Assembly (NCBI RefSeq): GCF_007744255.1
Contig: NZ_CP036267.1
Location: forward strand, 1,471,541-1,535,540
From: Thalassoglobus polymorphus
GTDB taxonomy: Bacteria > Planctomycetota > Planctomycetia > Planctomycetales > Planctomycetaceae
DNA: 64,000 bases
Reading direction: 5' to 3'
Shown: in pieces, positions 17,434 through 27,320 of the stretch
Layout of the letters: the number at the start of each line of letters is the position of its first letter
How positions within the stretch are numbered: position 1 is the first letter of the stretch
Made by a program: the position numbers and the translations under genes
The notes under the pieces: model-generated
The model's input: only the letters and a program-made list of their open reading frames with translations
The model's database searches: none
What the model was told of the DNA's origin: nothing

Positions 17434-17943
17434 CTAAACCTGAAGCCTGACTCCCAGTGGACCTCTCACCAGCCTGTGCAAGCAACGACACTCGTTGTTT
17501 CGAGTCATTCTTATCTGTGGTGCAACTCCATCCACCCCATTTGCGGACTCATCTGCATACGTTTCGGGAAGTATCGAAATTCGAATTTGTTCTCGCGAAG
17601 GAACGTGAACGTCTGCAAGATCGTCGCAAAACGGGCACTGGGGAGTTTTAGGCGTCTCGTCTTCCTGCGACCCACTGTCGACACCTGCTTGAGTTGAAGC
17701 ATGGTGACAACAATGAGACCTGCATGCGCGGGTGAGAGAATCCCCATCGTCAATCAAAGTTGTCCTATTCGGTGAAGCGCACCAACACGGAACTATCGCC
17801 TGATACGCCAGCAGGGCGATGAGAAGAACAGGCAAGAATTGACGAAGCGACACGATCTGCATCCATGCAAAACGAAGATTGAGGTTGTGAAGTTGGCCCC
17901 CAGACGTTTGGGAGTTGATGGAACATTCCTCCTCATCACTCAT
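17434..17943 (-). CDS. Cys-rich membrane-anchored or secreted protein
   Basis: Up to 169 residues. The hydrophobic segment FLPVLLIALLAYQAIVPCWC (about 36-55) works as a signal or anchor, followed by a Cys/His cluster (CRSHCCHHAS), a CPFCDD motif and late cysteines (CRCLH). No strong ribosome site fixes the start; ATG 17862 would give a shorter protein with the signal at its N-terminus. It is probably cotranscribed with the outer-membrane factor. Its size and cysteines resemble the secreted proteins at 18228 and 45591, so a periplasmic metal-binding role is plausible. Confidence 0.55.
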   Translation of the reverse strand: MSDEEECSINSQTSGGQLHNLNLRFAWMQIVSLRQFLPVLLIALLAYQAIVPCWCASPNRTTLIDDGDSLTRACRSHCCHHASTQAGVDSGSQEDETPKTPQCPFCDDLADVHVPSREQIRISILPETYADESANGVDGVAPQIRMTRNNECRCLHRLVRGPLGVRLQV

Positions 17944-18227
17944 CGGAAACGTTCAATCAGCAACTTGCTTAGAATGCATTCCTCCCCGTGAACTAATACA
18001 ATCGATAAACTTTGCCTTTAGCTGTCGCACAACAGAGTTTTCAATCCCAACTGGGAAAGTCCTAATCGTGTGTGAGATCCGAAATGTCTGGAAGGCGAGA
18101 GGAGTAGGCATGGAGTCTAGTTCGAAAATTCTCTCTTGTTTGGTACTTTTATCGCTGGTACACTGAGGAAATAGTTCGTTGCGGTCCGATGGAAGATATT
18201 GCATATCGCCCCCCTTAAAGATTACAA

Positions 18228-18638
18228 ATGTTTCAGTTTTCACTCATCACAGTTCTCGTTTTTCGAGTCTTGCTTTGCCCAATTTTTTGTGCGGCGGGTT
18301 GTGATGTGGTTTGCGCAGAAGTCGAAAAGAGCAGTTGCAATTGCTCTCAGAACAATTCCTCGCAGGCTTGTGAAAACGTTTCTGATCCGGAACCCTCGGA
18401 ATCTCCAGGCAATTGCCCAGTTCCTTGTGATTCCAGTTGTATCTGTAAGGGCACGCACGAATCTCAGCATCGAGACGTAGTGGTCTTTTGTGAACAGTTG
18501 ACGGAACTTCTTCCTGCTGTACTGCACGATGTGGATGTCGAGAAACCGTTTTCCATCCATTACCGATGGCGCGAGGGTCGGCCAGATCTCCTTAATGGTC
18601 AGTCGGTGCGCCTCGTCTTCAGCTCTCTGACAGTGTAA
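18228..18638 (+). CDS. Cys-rich secreted protein preceding the RND operon
   Basis: A 136-residue frame with an N-terminal hydrophobic signal (MFQFSLITVLVFRVLLCPIFC), then cysteine pairs (CDVVC, CNCSQ, CPVPC, CIC) and a basic C-terminus. It is the first gene reading toward the adaptor and pump. It looks like a counterpart of the Cys-rich protein on the other strand at 17434. There is no strong ribosome site, so it is accepted on composition and position. Confidence 0.5.
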   Translation: MFQFSLITVLVFRVLLCPIFCAAGCDVVCAEVEKSSCNCSQNNSSQACENVSDPEPSESPGNCPVPCDSSCICKGTHESQHRDVVVFCEQLTELLPAVLHDVDVEKPFSIHYRWREGRPDLLNGQSVRLVFSSLTV

Positions 18639-18875
18639 CTCTCTGCTGGCAGTCCGTCCTATTGATTGGTCATTACTCCGGAACATCCATGTTCCGAGTC
18701 GTCCATGGGCTTTTCGATGGACTAGATAATCGTTGAGACGCGCTTCTCGTTGCGTCAACAACTGTTTCTTCCCATTCAGAAGTGGATCGCTCCGTATTCG
18801 GTGGCTTTGTCCCTACGGTGGTCAAGGTTCTGGGAAGCACCATTTCAGTGAACCTTTTCCAGCAGGAGAATTATA

Positions 18876-20555
18876 ATGTCCAATTCCATGATGGATGTGA
18901 CGACCAAGCACGCTACATCTTCTCCACCAAATAAAGTCGATGACAAACCAGTTGAATCGCCTCCTCAAGGGCGATCTCGGGGAGTCTTCGGTCGTACCGC
19001 CAGACTCGTGCTTTCCAGCTTAGGACCGACGCTGGTGCTGATTGGCTTCGCAGCGGTATTTTATTATGGACACCATCACGATTGGCGAATCCCCAAGTTT
19101 GCTGCATTGACGGGACCAGTAGAAACTTCAGTCGATGACTGGTGCGAAGAGCACGCTGTGCCCGAGTCGATCTGCGTCGAATGTGATCCGACTTTGATGC
19201 CAAAAGGTCCCGACTATGGTTGGTGCGCCGATCATGGCGTCCACAATTGTACGCTTGATCACCCGGATGTATCCCAACTCAAGGAACCGCCCTCTCAGAA
19301 GGAGCTTGTTGCGGACTTGCAACGAGCAGTGCGAGCATTCGAGATCGCACCTCGCAAAGAAAACAACAGCAGCTGTGGCATCTACAAGACCCGGATTCAA
19401 TTCGCATCGATCGAAGCAGTGCAACAGGCGGGAGTTGATGTCGAGTTGGTCGAGCGACAGTCGATTGTTGAGTCGATCTTCGGCAACGGCGAAATTGTCT
19501 ACGATCCAACGCGACTCGCCAGCCTGGCGTCTCGTGTTCCGGGGAGCGTTTGGAGCGTTTCCAAAAACATTGGTGATCCAGTTTCTGAAGGAGAAGTACT
19601 GGCGGTCATCGATGCTGTGGAAGTGGGTGACTTGAAGACAATGTTGTTGCGGTCACTCGCTGAAGAAAAACTCCAGCGGCAAAACGTTGCCCGGTTGTCG
19701 CAAGCTGGGAAAAGTGGAGCGATTGCTGGTTCGAGAATCCTTGATGCCGAAGCCGCCCTTGCCAAAGCACACGCCGACGTCCTCAGTGCTGAACAATCAC
19801 TGATCAACCTGGGATTGCCGGTCGATGTAGATCGGCTGCGCGAGCTATCGGAGAAGCAAGTGCTTAACGAACTTCGCATGCTCGGAATCCCTGAATCGTT
19901 ACGCAACCAGATCAACTTAGAAACTGCTACAACGAATTTGCTGCCGATTCTCTCACCAATGAACGGGATTGTCGTTCAACGATCTGTGACTCCCGGTGAA
20001 GTCGTCAATCCATCTCGAATTCTATTTCAAGTCGCCGACACCCAGCAGATGTGGCTGCAACTGAGCGTGCCGCTAGAGAATATGGATCAACTCGAAGTGG
20101 GTCAGCAGATCCGATTTACTCCAGACGGGAGTCGTCGTGTTGTTGAGGGGAAACTGGACTGGGTCAGCACATCGGTTGACAAGGAAACACGGATGGTGGG
20201 AGTGCGCGCCATTCTCGCCAACACAGATGGAAAGCTGCGGAACGAAACATTCGGCATGGGGGAAATCATCCTGCGCGAAGAATCCGATGCCATCGTGATC
20301 CCGACTGGATCATCGCATTGGGAAGGTTGCTGTCAGGTCGTCTTCGTTCGCGACAAAAACTATTTCGACAGCCCCGACAGCTACAAAGTCTTCCATGTTC
20401 GTTCCGTCCGATTGGGAGCCATTAACGGTGATGTCACCGAAGTTCTCTCCGGTGTGTTGCCCGGCGAAGTCATTGCGACTGCGGGCAGCGATGTGTTGAA
20501 AGCACAGTTACTGAAAAACAATCTTGGTGCAGGCTGTGACTGCGTCGCTGAATAA
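18876..20555 (+). CDS. RND metal-efflux adaptor (CzcB/CusB-type) with WCxEH metal motifs
   Basis: The membrane-fusion protein of the tripartite pump, 559 residues. A TM anchor lies at about 48-65. Residues 85-125 hold two Cys/His motifs, the first WCEEH (89-93) with ESICVEC (C100, C103) and the second WCADHGVHNC (116-125). Then come the HlyD barrel and lipoyl domains (SRVPGSVWSVSKNIGDPVSEGEVLAVID) with a helical hairpin and C-terminal beta domain. The same motif occurs twice in the lipoprotein at 23840, suggesting metal hand-over. The gene is 11 bases upstream of the pump gene. GGAG precedes the start. It probably exports Zn/Co/Cd/Ni-type ions from periplasm to outside. Confidence 0.85.
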   Translation: MSNSMMDVTTKHATSSPPNKVDDKPVESPPQGRSRGVFGRTARLVLSSLGPTLVLIGFAAVFYYGHHHDWRIPKFAALTGPVETSVDDWCEEHAVPESICVECDPTLMPKGPDYGWCADHGVHNCTLDHPDVSQLKEPPSQKELVADLQRAVRAFEIAPRKENNSSCGIYKTRIQFASIEAVQQAGVDVELVERQSIVESIFGNGEIVYDPTRLASLASRVPGSVWSVSKNIGDPVSEGEVLAVIDAVEVGDLKTMLLRSLAEEKLQRQNVARLSQAGKSGAIAGSRILDAEAALAKAHADVLSAEQSLINLGLPVDVDRLRELSEKQVLNELRMLGIPESLRNQINLETATTNLLPILSPMNGIVVQRSVTPGEVVNPSRILFQVADTQQMWLQLSVPLENMDQLEVGQQIRFTPDGSRRVVEGKLDWVSTSVDKETRMVGVRAILANTDGKLRNETFGMGEIILREESDAIVIPTGSSHWEGCCQVVFVRDKNYFDSPDSYKVFHVRSVRLGAINGDVTEVLSGVLPGEVIATAGSDVLKAQLLKNNLGAGCDCVAE

Positions 20556-20566
20556 GGAGAGCAAGG

Positions 20567-23500
20567 ATGCTGAATTGGCTGATAGATTTTTCACTCAAGC
20601 ACCGCGGGCTGGTGATTCTGGCGGCGTTGCTGTTTGCTGTAGTCGGCGTTTTCTCGCTCCAACAGCTCGATATTGACGCATTTCCGGACACGACTCCGGT
20701 TCAAATACAGATTAACACTGTCGCGCCATCACTGGCATCTGAAGAGATTGAGCGGCAGATTACTTTTCCTGTCGAGCAAGCCATTAGTGGTTTGCCGGGG
20801 CTGCACGAACTCCGTTCAATCTCGAAGTTCGGACTGTCGCAGGTGGTCTTGATCTTTGACGATGGCATTGACATCTATTTTGCACGTCAACTGATCAACG
20901 AACGACTATCGACGGTCGAACTGCCCGATGGGATTCAGCGACCACAGATGGGACCGGTTTCTACGGGTCTCGGTGAGGTCTTCCATTACGTGGTGGTCTA
21001 CGAAGGAGTCGATCTTTCTCAAGTCTCTCGTGCGGAACGGGTCAAGCGACTCACTGAACTCCGCACCATTCACGACTGGGTCATCAAACCGCAATTGCGT
21101 TCTGTTCGAGGCGTCGCGGAAGTCAACAGCTGGGGTGGTTACGAGAAGCAGTATCAGGTGCGGATCGACCCGGACCTGCTACTCAAATATGGACTGACGT
21201 TCGAGCAGGTCAGTGAAGCCATTGAATCCAACAACGAGAACGTCGGGGGCGGGACAGTCACCGACGGCAGCGAGATGCTGCTCGTTCACGGCGTCGGTCG
21301 AACCGTGAGCATCGAACAAATTGAAGAAATTATCGTAACGGCAAAAGATGGCGTGCCAGTGCATCTTCACGACGTCGCGACCATCGAGATCGGACACGAG
21401 ATTCGTCGCGGAGCCGTTACGGCTAACGGTCAAGGAGAAGCAGTACTCGGCCTCGGCTTCATGCTGATGGGTGAGAATAGTGATGAAGTCACATGGGCAC
21501 TCAAGGAGAAACTCGAACAGATCAAGGAAAGTCTCCCTGCCGGTGTCGCGATTCAAACAGTCTACGACCGCACTGAGTTGATCGACCATGTCATTCACAC
21601 TGTACAAAAAAACTTATTCGAAGGTGGTTTGCTCGTCATTGCCATTCTGTTTATTTTCCTTGGCAATCTCCGAGCCGGATTGATCGTTGCTATGGCGATT
21701 CCGTTGTCCATGCTGTTTGCGTTCTCGGGAATGCTGAAATTTGGAATTGCCGCCAGTTTGCTCAGTCTGGGGGCAATTGACTTCGGACTGGTCGTCGACA
21801 GTTCGGTGGTGATGATCGAAAACTGTGTGCGGCATTTGGCTCACAATCGAGACGGCAAGAGTCGTCTTGAAATCATTCGTGAAGCAGCGATTGAAGTGCG
21901 TAAGCCCACGATGTTTGGCGAATTGATCATCATGATCGTCTATCTACCGATCCTCACGCTGGAAGGCATCGAGGGTAAGCTGTTTCGCCCTATGGCGCTA
22001 ACGGTAATTATGGCACTTGCCGGATCGATGGTGCTGTCATTGACTCTGATGCCTGTCCTGGCAAGCATCTTTCTTCCGAAGAACATCACAGAGAAAGAGC
22101 CGCTCCTGATCCGGGTGCTGAAACGGCTATATGCTCCCGTGCTGCGATTCACGATGCACCACAAGGCATTCATTATCGGTTCAGCTCTGTTGTTGATGGT
22201 CAGTGTGTTCGGTCTCGTTGCGCCCAACCTTGGCAGCGAGTTCGTGCCCCGGCTTTCAGAAGGAGCCATCACACTCAACGTGGTTCGACTCGCCGGGACA
22301 CCGTTGGAAGAATCGATGCGGTACAACACACGCATGGAGCAAGTTCTGCTGGAGAAATTTCCCGACGAGGTCAATCAGGTCTGGAGTCGGATCGGAACTG
22401 CGGAAGTCGCGACCGACCCAATGGGCACGGAATTGACGGACCTGTTCATCACCCTGCATCCGCGTGAACAGTGGACGCGGGCGCAGACGCAAGAAGAACT
22501 GACCATTCTCGTACAGCGAGAACTTCGTGACCTCCCCGGTCCTCGCCTGGCGTTGTCGCAGCCGATTGAAATGCGAATGAATGAAATGATTTCGGGTGTT
22601 CGATCGGATGTCGCAGCGATTCTGTATGGTGACGACTTGGACCTGATGAACGATAAGGCAATCGAGATTGAGCGTGCCCTGAACTCAATCGATGGTGCCG
22701 AAGACGTCAAAATCGAACAGATTTCCGGTCAACCGGTTCTTCAAATTCAAGTCAAGCAGGATCAGATTGCCCGCTACGGAGTCTCCGTGCGTTCGGTCAT
22801 GAACATTGTTCGTTCTCTTGGTAGCAACCATGTTGGCGAAGTGTATGAAGGACAGCTGCGATTTCCTTTAGTCATTCGACTCCCAGAGGAAGCCCGAGCT
22901 AACCCTGAAGCTATCGGCAACATATTAGTAGCCACGCCGTCTGGGCAACGCATCCCGCTCTCGCGTCTAACTTCTATTGAGCGAGTGGAAGGTTTCAACA
23001 CGATTAAACGCGACTGGTATCAGCGTCGCATCACGATTGAAGCCAACGTTCGTGGTCGCGACCTGGGCAGCTTTGTCGCTGAGGCTCAGCGAGTCATCGA
23101 TGAAAAAGTTCAGCTGCCTGCGGGACGCTATCGCGTGGAATGGGGAGGGCAATTCGAGAATCTCGAACGTGCACAAACAAGGTTGCTTATTGTCGTGCCG
23201 ATTGCCCTGATGATGATCATGGCATTGCTCTACATGACGTACCGCAACTGGATCGACTCATTGCGAGTTTTTACAGGTGTTCCGTTTGCCTGGATCGGCG
23301 GAGTGCTTGCACTTTGGATCCGTGATATGCCGTTTTCGATTTCAGCGGCGGTGGGCTTCATCGCACTGTCCGGTGTAGCCGTGCTCGACGACATGCTGCT
23401 GGTTTCCACTATTCGACAGCTGCGCAAGCGTGGTCGTTCGCTGGATGAAGCCGTTGAAGAGGCTGCGATGACCAGATTACGCCCGATCCTGATGACGACT

Positions 23501-23809
23501 TTGGTGGCCAGTCTCGGCTTCGTGCCGATGGCCTTTAGTACGGGGATGGGCGCGGAAGTGCAACGACCACTGGCAACGGTCGTGATCGGTGGCGTGTGTA
23601 GCGCCATGATAATGAGCCTGCTGGTATTACGAGTGCTTTACGTGGTCTTCAATCTGCCCACAGAGAGCCACGATGAAGATGGAGGAGACGATGATGGTCA
23701 TCGTCTTGAACCAGATGAACCGACCGACCCGGAGACCGGACTGCAGTTTGATTCTGCGTCAAAGCCAGAGTCACAGCAATGGTCCGAACCAACGACGGTC
23801 ACAAATTAG
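20567..23809 (+). CDS. czcA: Heavy-metal RND efflux pump, CzcA type
   Basis: A 1080-residue HME-RND transporter: TM1 at 12-30, a large periplasmic loop starting IDAFPDTTPVQIQINT, TM2-6 around 335-500, a second loop, and TM7-12 at the end. The TM4 segment GAIDFGLVVDSSVVMIEN carries the two aspartates of the CzcA/Zn-Co-Cd class, rather than the Cu/Ag CusA form. The tail after about 1035 is acidic and hydrophilic (DEDGGDDDGHRLEPDEP), which may bind metals in the cytoplasm. It is cotranscribed with the adaptor and the following lipoprotein. Confidence 0.9.
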   Translation: MLNWLIDFSLKHRGLVILAALLFAVVGVFSLQQLDIDAFPDTTPVQIQINTVAPSLASEEIERQITFPVEQAISGLPGLHELRSISKFGLSQVVLIFDDGIDIYFARQLINERLSTVELPDGIQRPQMGPVSTGLGEVFHYVVVYEGVDLSQVSRAERVKRLTELRTIHDWVIKPQLRSVRGVAEVNSWGGYEKQYQVRIDPDLLLKYGLTFEQVSEAIESNNENVGGGTVTDGSEMLLVHGVGRTVSIEQIEEIIVTAKDGVPVHLHDVATIEIGHEIRRGAVTANGQGEAVLGLGFMLMGENSDEVTWALKEKLEQIKESLPAGVAIQTVYDRTELIDHVIHTVQKNLFEGGLLVIAILFIFLGNLRAGLIVAMAIPLSMLFAFSGMLKFGIAASLLSLGAIDFGLVVDSSVVMIENCVRHLAHNRDGKSRLEIIREAAIEVRKPTMFGELIIMIVYLPILTLEGIEGKLFRPMALTVIMALAGSMVLSLTLMPVLASIFLPKNITEKEPLLIRVLKRLYAPVLRFTMHHKAFIIGSALLLMVSVFGLVAPNLGSEFVPRLSEGAITLNVVRLAGTPLEESMRYNTRMEQVLLEKFPDEVNQVWSRIGTAEVATDPMGTELTDLFITLHPREQWTRAQTQEELTILVQRELRDLPGPRLALSQPIEMRMNEMISGVRSDVAAILYGDDLDLMNDKAIEIERALNSIDGAEDVKIEQISGQPVLQIQVKQDQIARYGVSVRSVMNIVRSLGSNHVGEVYEGQLRFPLVIRLPEEARANPEAIGNILVATPSGQRIPLSRLTSIERVEGFNTIKRDWYQRRITIEANVRGRDLGSFVAEAQRVIDEKVQLPAGRYRVEWGGQFENLERAQTRLLIVVPIALMMIMALLYMTYRNWIDSLRVFTGVPFAWIGGVLALWIRDMPFSISAAVGFIALSGVAVLDDMLLVSTIRQLRKRGRSLDEAVEEAAMTRLRPILMTTLVASLGFVPMAFSTGMGAEVQRPLATVVIGGVCSAMIMSLLVLRVLYVVFNLPTESHDEDGGDDDGHRLEPDEPTDPETGLQFDSASKPESQQWSEPTTVTN

Positions 23810-23839
23810 AAATTCGGCACAGAGCCGAAGGAGAACGAA

Positions 23840-24202
23840 ATGAATTGGATGATGAGTATGCGTGGTCTGTCGCTGGGTTTGCTGGCAACGGCAGCGATTG
23901 GACTGGCCGGATGTAGTAACAGCGAAACTGCTTCCGAACCTGATGAATCCTCGGCTGCCGCTAACACAGACGTCGATCACAGCCATGGTGGCTATTGGTG
24001 CGTTGAGCACGGAGTTCCAGAGGGTGAATGTGCTCGCTGTGACAAGTCACTGGTCGCAGAATTTAAGGAAGCGGGTGACTGGTGTGAAGAGCATGATCGA
24101 CCAGAATCGCAATGCTTCATTTGCGGTCCAAAACGGGCGGAGAAATTCATCGCTCAGTACGAAGCGAAAACCGGTCACAAACCACCGGAACCGACTGAGT
24201 AG
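23840..24202 (+). CDS. Lipoprotein with two WCxEHxxPExxCxxC metal motifs
   Basis: A 120-residue lipoprotein: signal with lipobox LAGC at 22-25, an acidic Ser/Ala linker, then two copies of WCxEHxxPExxCxxC at 52-66 and 80-94. The pattern is shared with residues 89-125 of the RND adaptor encoded upstream in the same operon. The spacing of Cys and His suggests two metal sites. The likely role is a periplasmic metal-binding partner of the pump; that is inference. GGAG lies about 8 bases before the ATG. Confidence 0.75.
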   Translation: MNWMMSMRGLSLGLLATAAIGLAGCSNSETASEPDESSAAANTDVDHSHGGYWCVEHGVPEGECARCDKSLVAEFKEAGDWCEEHDRPESQCFICGPKRAEKFIAQYEAKTGHKPPEPTE

Positions 24203-24251
24203 GACGTGATTCCAACTCGACGGAATTAGAAATTGAATGAATCGGTCGGGT

Positions 24252-24286
24252 GTCGGCAACATGGCACGTGTCGTTGTGTTGCTGAC
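24252..24286 (+). terminator. Possible terminator after the RND operon
   Basis: GTCGGCAACA at 24252-24261 pairs with TGTTGCTGAC at 24277-24286 (one mismatch), giving a strong stem about 50 bases after the lipoprotein stop. There is no uridine run, so Rho-independent termination is uncertain. Confidence 0.3.
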
Positions 24287-24461
24287 ATTCTCGGCTGAGT
24301 GCGCAATCATTTGAAGACTGTCTTTAGCGTGTCAGTCGTTCGATTGAGGTGTCTCCAGGCTACTAAACCGTACCCAATTCCTTGATGAACACCGATTGAA
24401 CCTGTTTCTTGCTCGTCCGAACGAATGGATCGAAGAAAAGACGAGGCGATATACATACAAT

Positions 24462-24902
24462 ATGAAATTAGACTTCAAAATACTCACTGGTGTGTTAGCA
24501 ATCATCGTGATTGGATGTGATAGACAGCCGCCAAAGGACATGCAGTCTTTGGGGAGCGTTGAACCAGTCCATCTGTCAGATACCAACTTCCATATTGAAG
24601 TGATTGAAAGTCAAGTGCCGGTTCTCGTCGACATGTGGGCACCGTGGTGCCATCCCTGCATCGCGATGAAACCAACAATTCGTGACGTTACCGAGGACCT
24701 CAATGGCACAGCCAAGGTTGGCGAATTAAACATCGAAGAAAACCCCTTCATCAAAGAGAAATATAACATCGACAAGTACCCGATGCTGTTGATCTTCGTC
24801 GATGGCAAAGAAGTGCAGCGACTCGTCGGGATGAAGACACACGATGAGTTAGTTGAAGCCGTGGTGACATCTACCGTGCGACACAATGCAGGGGTAAATT
24901 GA
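24462..24902 (+). CDS. Thioredoxin-fold lipoprotein
   Basis: A 146-residue secreted thioredoxin from ATG 24462, chosen so that the signal and lipobox VIGC lie at the N-terminus (longer starts lack a signal). The active site is WAPWCHPC, then KVGELNIEENP and the cis-Pro YPMLLIFVDG. It is likely a lipid-anchored periplasmic disulfide reductase or oxidase. It sits between metal pump genes, where it could keep cysteine-rich metal proteins reduced. Confidence 0.8.
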   Translation: MKLDFKILTGVLAIIVIGCDRQPPKDMQSLGSVEPVHLSDTNFHIEVIESQVPVLVDMWAPWCHPCIAMKPTIRDVTEDLNGTAKVGELNIEENPFIKEKYNIDKYPMLLIFVDGKEVQRLVGMKTHDELVEAVVTSTVRHNAGVN

Positions 24903-25157
24903 GCAGAACATGATGGCATTAAGAAGGGAATGCACTCCGAGTTCTGTTTTCGAAATTTACCGGGCCAATTTTAAACGACACATCAAGTATGAGCGGATGC
25001 TTTTGAGAATTCTTGCTGCCGCAAACATTGAAATGCAATCGAGGGATGAGTAACGAGGAACTTCTATACAAACTCACGCGTTTTGGTTTCTTTTGGCTCT
25101 GACCTTCATTCGTGTCTGAGCCATACAATAGCATCGAAAAAACAATAGAGATTGGTC

Positions 25158-27320
25158 ATGTCATCAGAAATGCAACTGCGAATACGCGGAATAGATTGCG
25201 CTGAGGAAGTCACGTTGCTCAAGCGTGAACTGTTGCCGATGGTGGGTAGCGAAGAACGGCTGGGATTTGATGTTCTCAACGGAAAGCTGGTCGTTGAGCG
25301 ACCCGCAGAAGTCTCAGAGGCGGACATCCTTTCGGCCATTGAGCGAACCGGATTAAAGGCCGAGCCGTGGCAAGATAAGTCGCAGAGCCGAGATGATCTT
25401 TCCTTTTGGCAACGCCATCAACGGCTCGTCCTGACTGCTGTCAGTGGGGTGTGCGGACTTGCGGGTTTAGTGGTGCAACTTGTCGCTGGTGAATCTGCAC
25501 CTGTGCCGGTCACGGCAATCGCGTTGTACAGCACCGGCATTGCCGCTGGACTGTTGATGGTGTTGCCGAAAGCATGGCGGTCGCTTGTTTCATTGCGTCC
25601 GGATATGAATCTGTTGATGTCCGTGGCCGTCGTCGGAGCCGTGCTGATCGGTGAATGGTTCGAAGGTGCGACCGTCGCATTCCTGTTTTCGTTTTCGCTG
25701 CTACTGGAATCATGGAGTGTCTGGCGTGCCCGTCGGGCCATCGCTTCGCTGATGGACTTGTCACCTCCGACCGCTCACCTGCGGGATAAAGCAGGTCATG
25801 TCAGCGATGTCGCTCCGAAGGAAGTGCCGGTCGGTTCAACCGTGATCGTGCGACCGGGTGAGAAGATTCCGTTGGATGGTCTCGTCAGCGAAGGAGCCAG
25901 TAGTGTGAATCAAGCACCGATCACCGGTGAGAGCGTCCCTGTTGAAATAGAAAACGGTGACGAAGTCTTCGCGGGAACAATCAACGGCGACGGCCTGCTG
26001 GAAATCGAAACGACGAAGGCGGCTGACGATACGACGCTGGCTCGCATCATCAAGATGGTCGGTGACGCCGGCTCCAAGCGTGCTCCCTCGGAAAAGTGGG
26101 TCGAGAAGTTTGCTGCGGTCTATACACCTGCCGTTATGATCGTCGCTCTGTTGATGCTGGTGATTCCGCCTCTGGCATTCGGCGAGGAGTGGGCGGTCTG
26201 GCTGTACCGGTCGCTGGTGCTACTGGTAATTGCCTGTCCGTGTGCATTGGTGATTTCGACGCCGGTGAGCGTGGTGGCATCACTCGCAGCAGCGGCTCGC
26301 AACGGCGTTCTCATTAAAGGCGGTGTGTTCGTCGAAATGCCTGCTCAGTTAAATGCCATCGCCATGGATAAGACCGGCACATTGACACAGGGGGCACCGA
26401 CTGTGGTAGACGTAGTGCCGATGAACGGACACGACGAAACGGAACTGCTGACTCGGGCCGGGGCATTGGAGCTGAACAGCAATCATCCGCTGGCCAGAGC
26501 GATCGTCGAAGAAACAAAACATCGCGGCATGACGATTCCAGCTGCGGAACGATTCGCGACCATTCAAGGAAAAGGTGCTTCCGGCGTGATCAACGGAAAA
26601 CCTTATTGGCTTGGCTCACACCGTTATCTGGAAGATCGCGGTCAGGAAACGCCCGAAGTTCACAATCAACTGGAAGCGATGCAAGGAGCCGGTCGCACCG
26701 TCGTCGTTGTCGGCAATGATGAACATGTCTGCGGATTCATCACCCTGGCCGATGCCATCCGTGAAGAGACTCGTGAGGCGATTCACCAACTTCATGAAGC
26801 GGGCGTGAAACAGATCGTAATGCTGACCGGCGACAACGCAGGCACTGCACAAGCGATCGCACAAGAGGCGGGAATCGACGAAGTTCAGGCAGAGTTATTG
26901 CCCGAGGACAAAGTCTCCGCCGTCGAGCGACTCGTCGAGCAGTACCAGTTCGTCGCGATGATCGGCGACGGCGTCAATGATGCTCCCGCGCTGGCCCGCG
27001 CATCCTTGGGGCTCGCAATGGGCGCCGCCGGAAGCGATGCGGCAATCGAAACGGCCGATATTGCGTTGATGTCGGACGACTTGTCGAAGCTACCGTGGCT
27101 GATTCACCACTCGCGACGAACGCTGAGGATCATCCGCCAGAACATTGCCTTCTCACTGGGGGTCAAGGTCCTGTTCGTCATCCTCACGTTCGCAGGACTC
27201 GCCTCTCTCTGGGCCGCCATCGCAGCCGACATGGGAGCCTCACTGCTGGTCATCGGCAATGGACTGCGGCTTCTAAAGTCAACCCAAGGCATCCTTTGTT
27301 CCTACTCAAAGAGACTCTGA
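25158..27320 (+). CDS. P1B-type Zn/Cd/Pb-exporting ATPase
   Basis: A 720-residue heavy-metal P-type ATPase. A short N-terminal HMA-like region carries GIDCAEEV, in place of the usual GMxCxxC, so only one cysteine remains. Then come TM helices, ITGES actuator loop, CPCALVIS in TM6, phosphorylation DKTGTLTQG, NHPLA of the nucleotide domain, and GDGVNDAPAL. The last TM pair holds AADMGASLLVIGNGLRLL, whose Asp-x-Gly is typical of ZntA/CadA (Zn, Cd, Pb) pumps. The ATG at 25158 is preferred over the TTG at 25152. The 3' end overlaps the convergent fusion gene by 15 bases. Confidence 0.88.
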   Translation: MSSEMQLRIRGIDCAEEVTLLKRELLPMVGSEERLGFDVLNGKLVVERPAEVSEADILSAIERTGLKAEPWQDKSQSRDDLSFWQRHQRLVLTAVSGVCGLAGLVVQLVAGESAPVPVTAIALYSTGIAAGLLMVLPKAWRSLVSLRPDMNLLMSVAVVGAVLIGEWFEGATVAFLFSFSLLLESWSVWRARRAIASLMDLSPPTAHLRDKAGHVSDVAPKEVPVGSTVIVRPGEKIPLDGLVSEGASSVNQAPITGESVPVEIENGDEVFAGTINGDGLLEIETTKAADDTTLARIIKMVGDAGSKRAPSEKWVEKFAAVYTPAVMIVALLMLVIPPLAFGEEWAVWLYRSLVLLVIACPCALVISTPVSVVASLAAAARNGVLIKGGVFVEMPAQLNAIAMDKTGTLTQGAPTVVDVVPMNGHDETELLTRAGALELNSNHPLARAIVEETKHRGMTIPAAERFATIQGKGASGVINGKPYWLGSHRYLEDRGQETPEVHNQLEAMQGAGRTVVVVGNDEHVCGFITLADAIREETREAIHQLHEAGVKQIVMLTGDNAGTAQAIAQEAGIDEVQAELLPEDKVSAVERLVEQYQFVAMIGDGVNDAPALARASLGLAMGAAGSDAAIETADIALMSDDLSKLPWLIHHSRRTLRIIRQNIAFSLGVKVLFVILTFAGLASLWAAIAADMGASLLVIGNGLRLLKSTQGILCSYSKRL

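Noticed and set aside
18185-18215. GCATATCGCCC as another palindrome copy
   Set aside because: The left half does not match and the surrounding metal genes do not fit the regulon.
24440-24461. GGCGATAT before the thioredoxin gene as another UAS
   Set aside because: Only one half of the palindrome is present and no sigma-54 element was found nearby.
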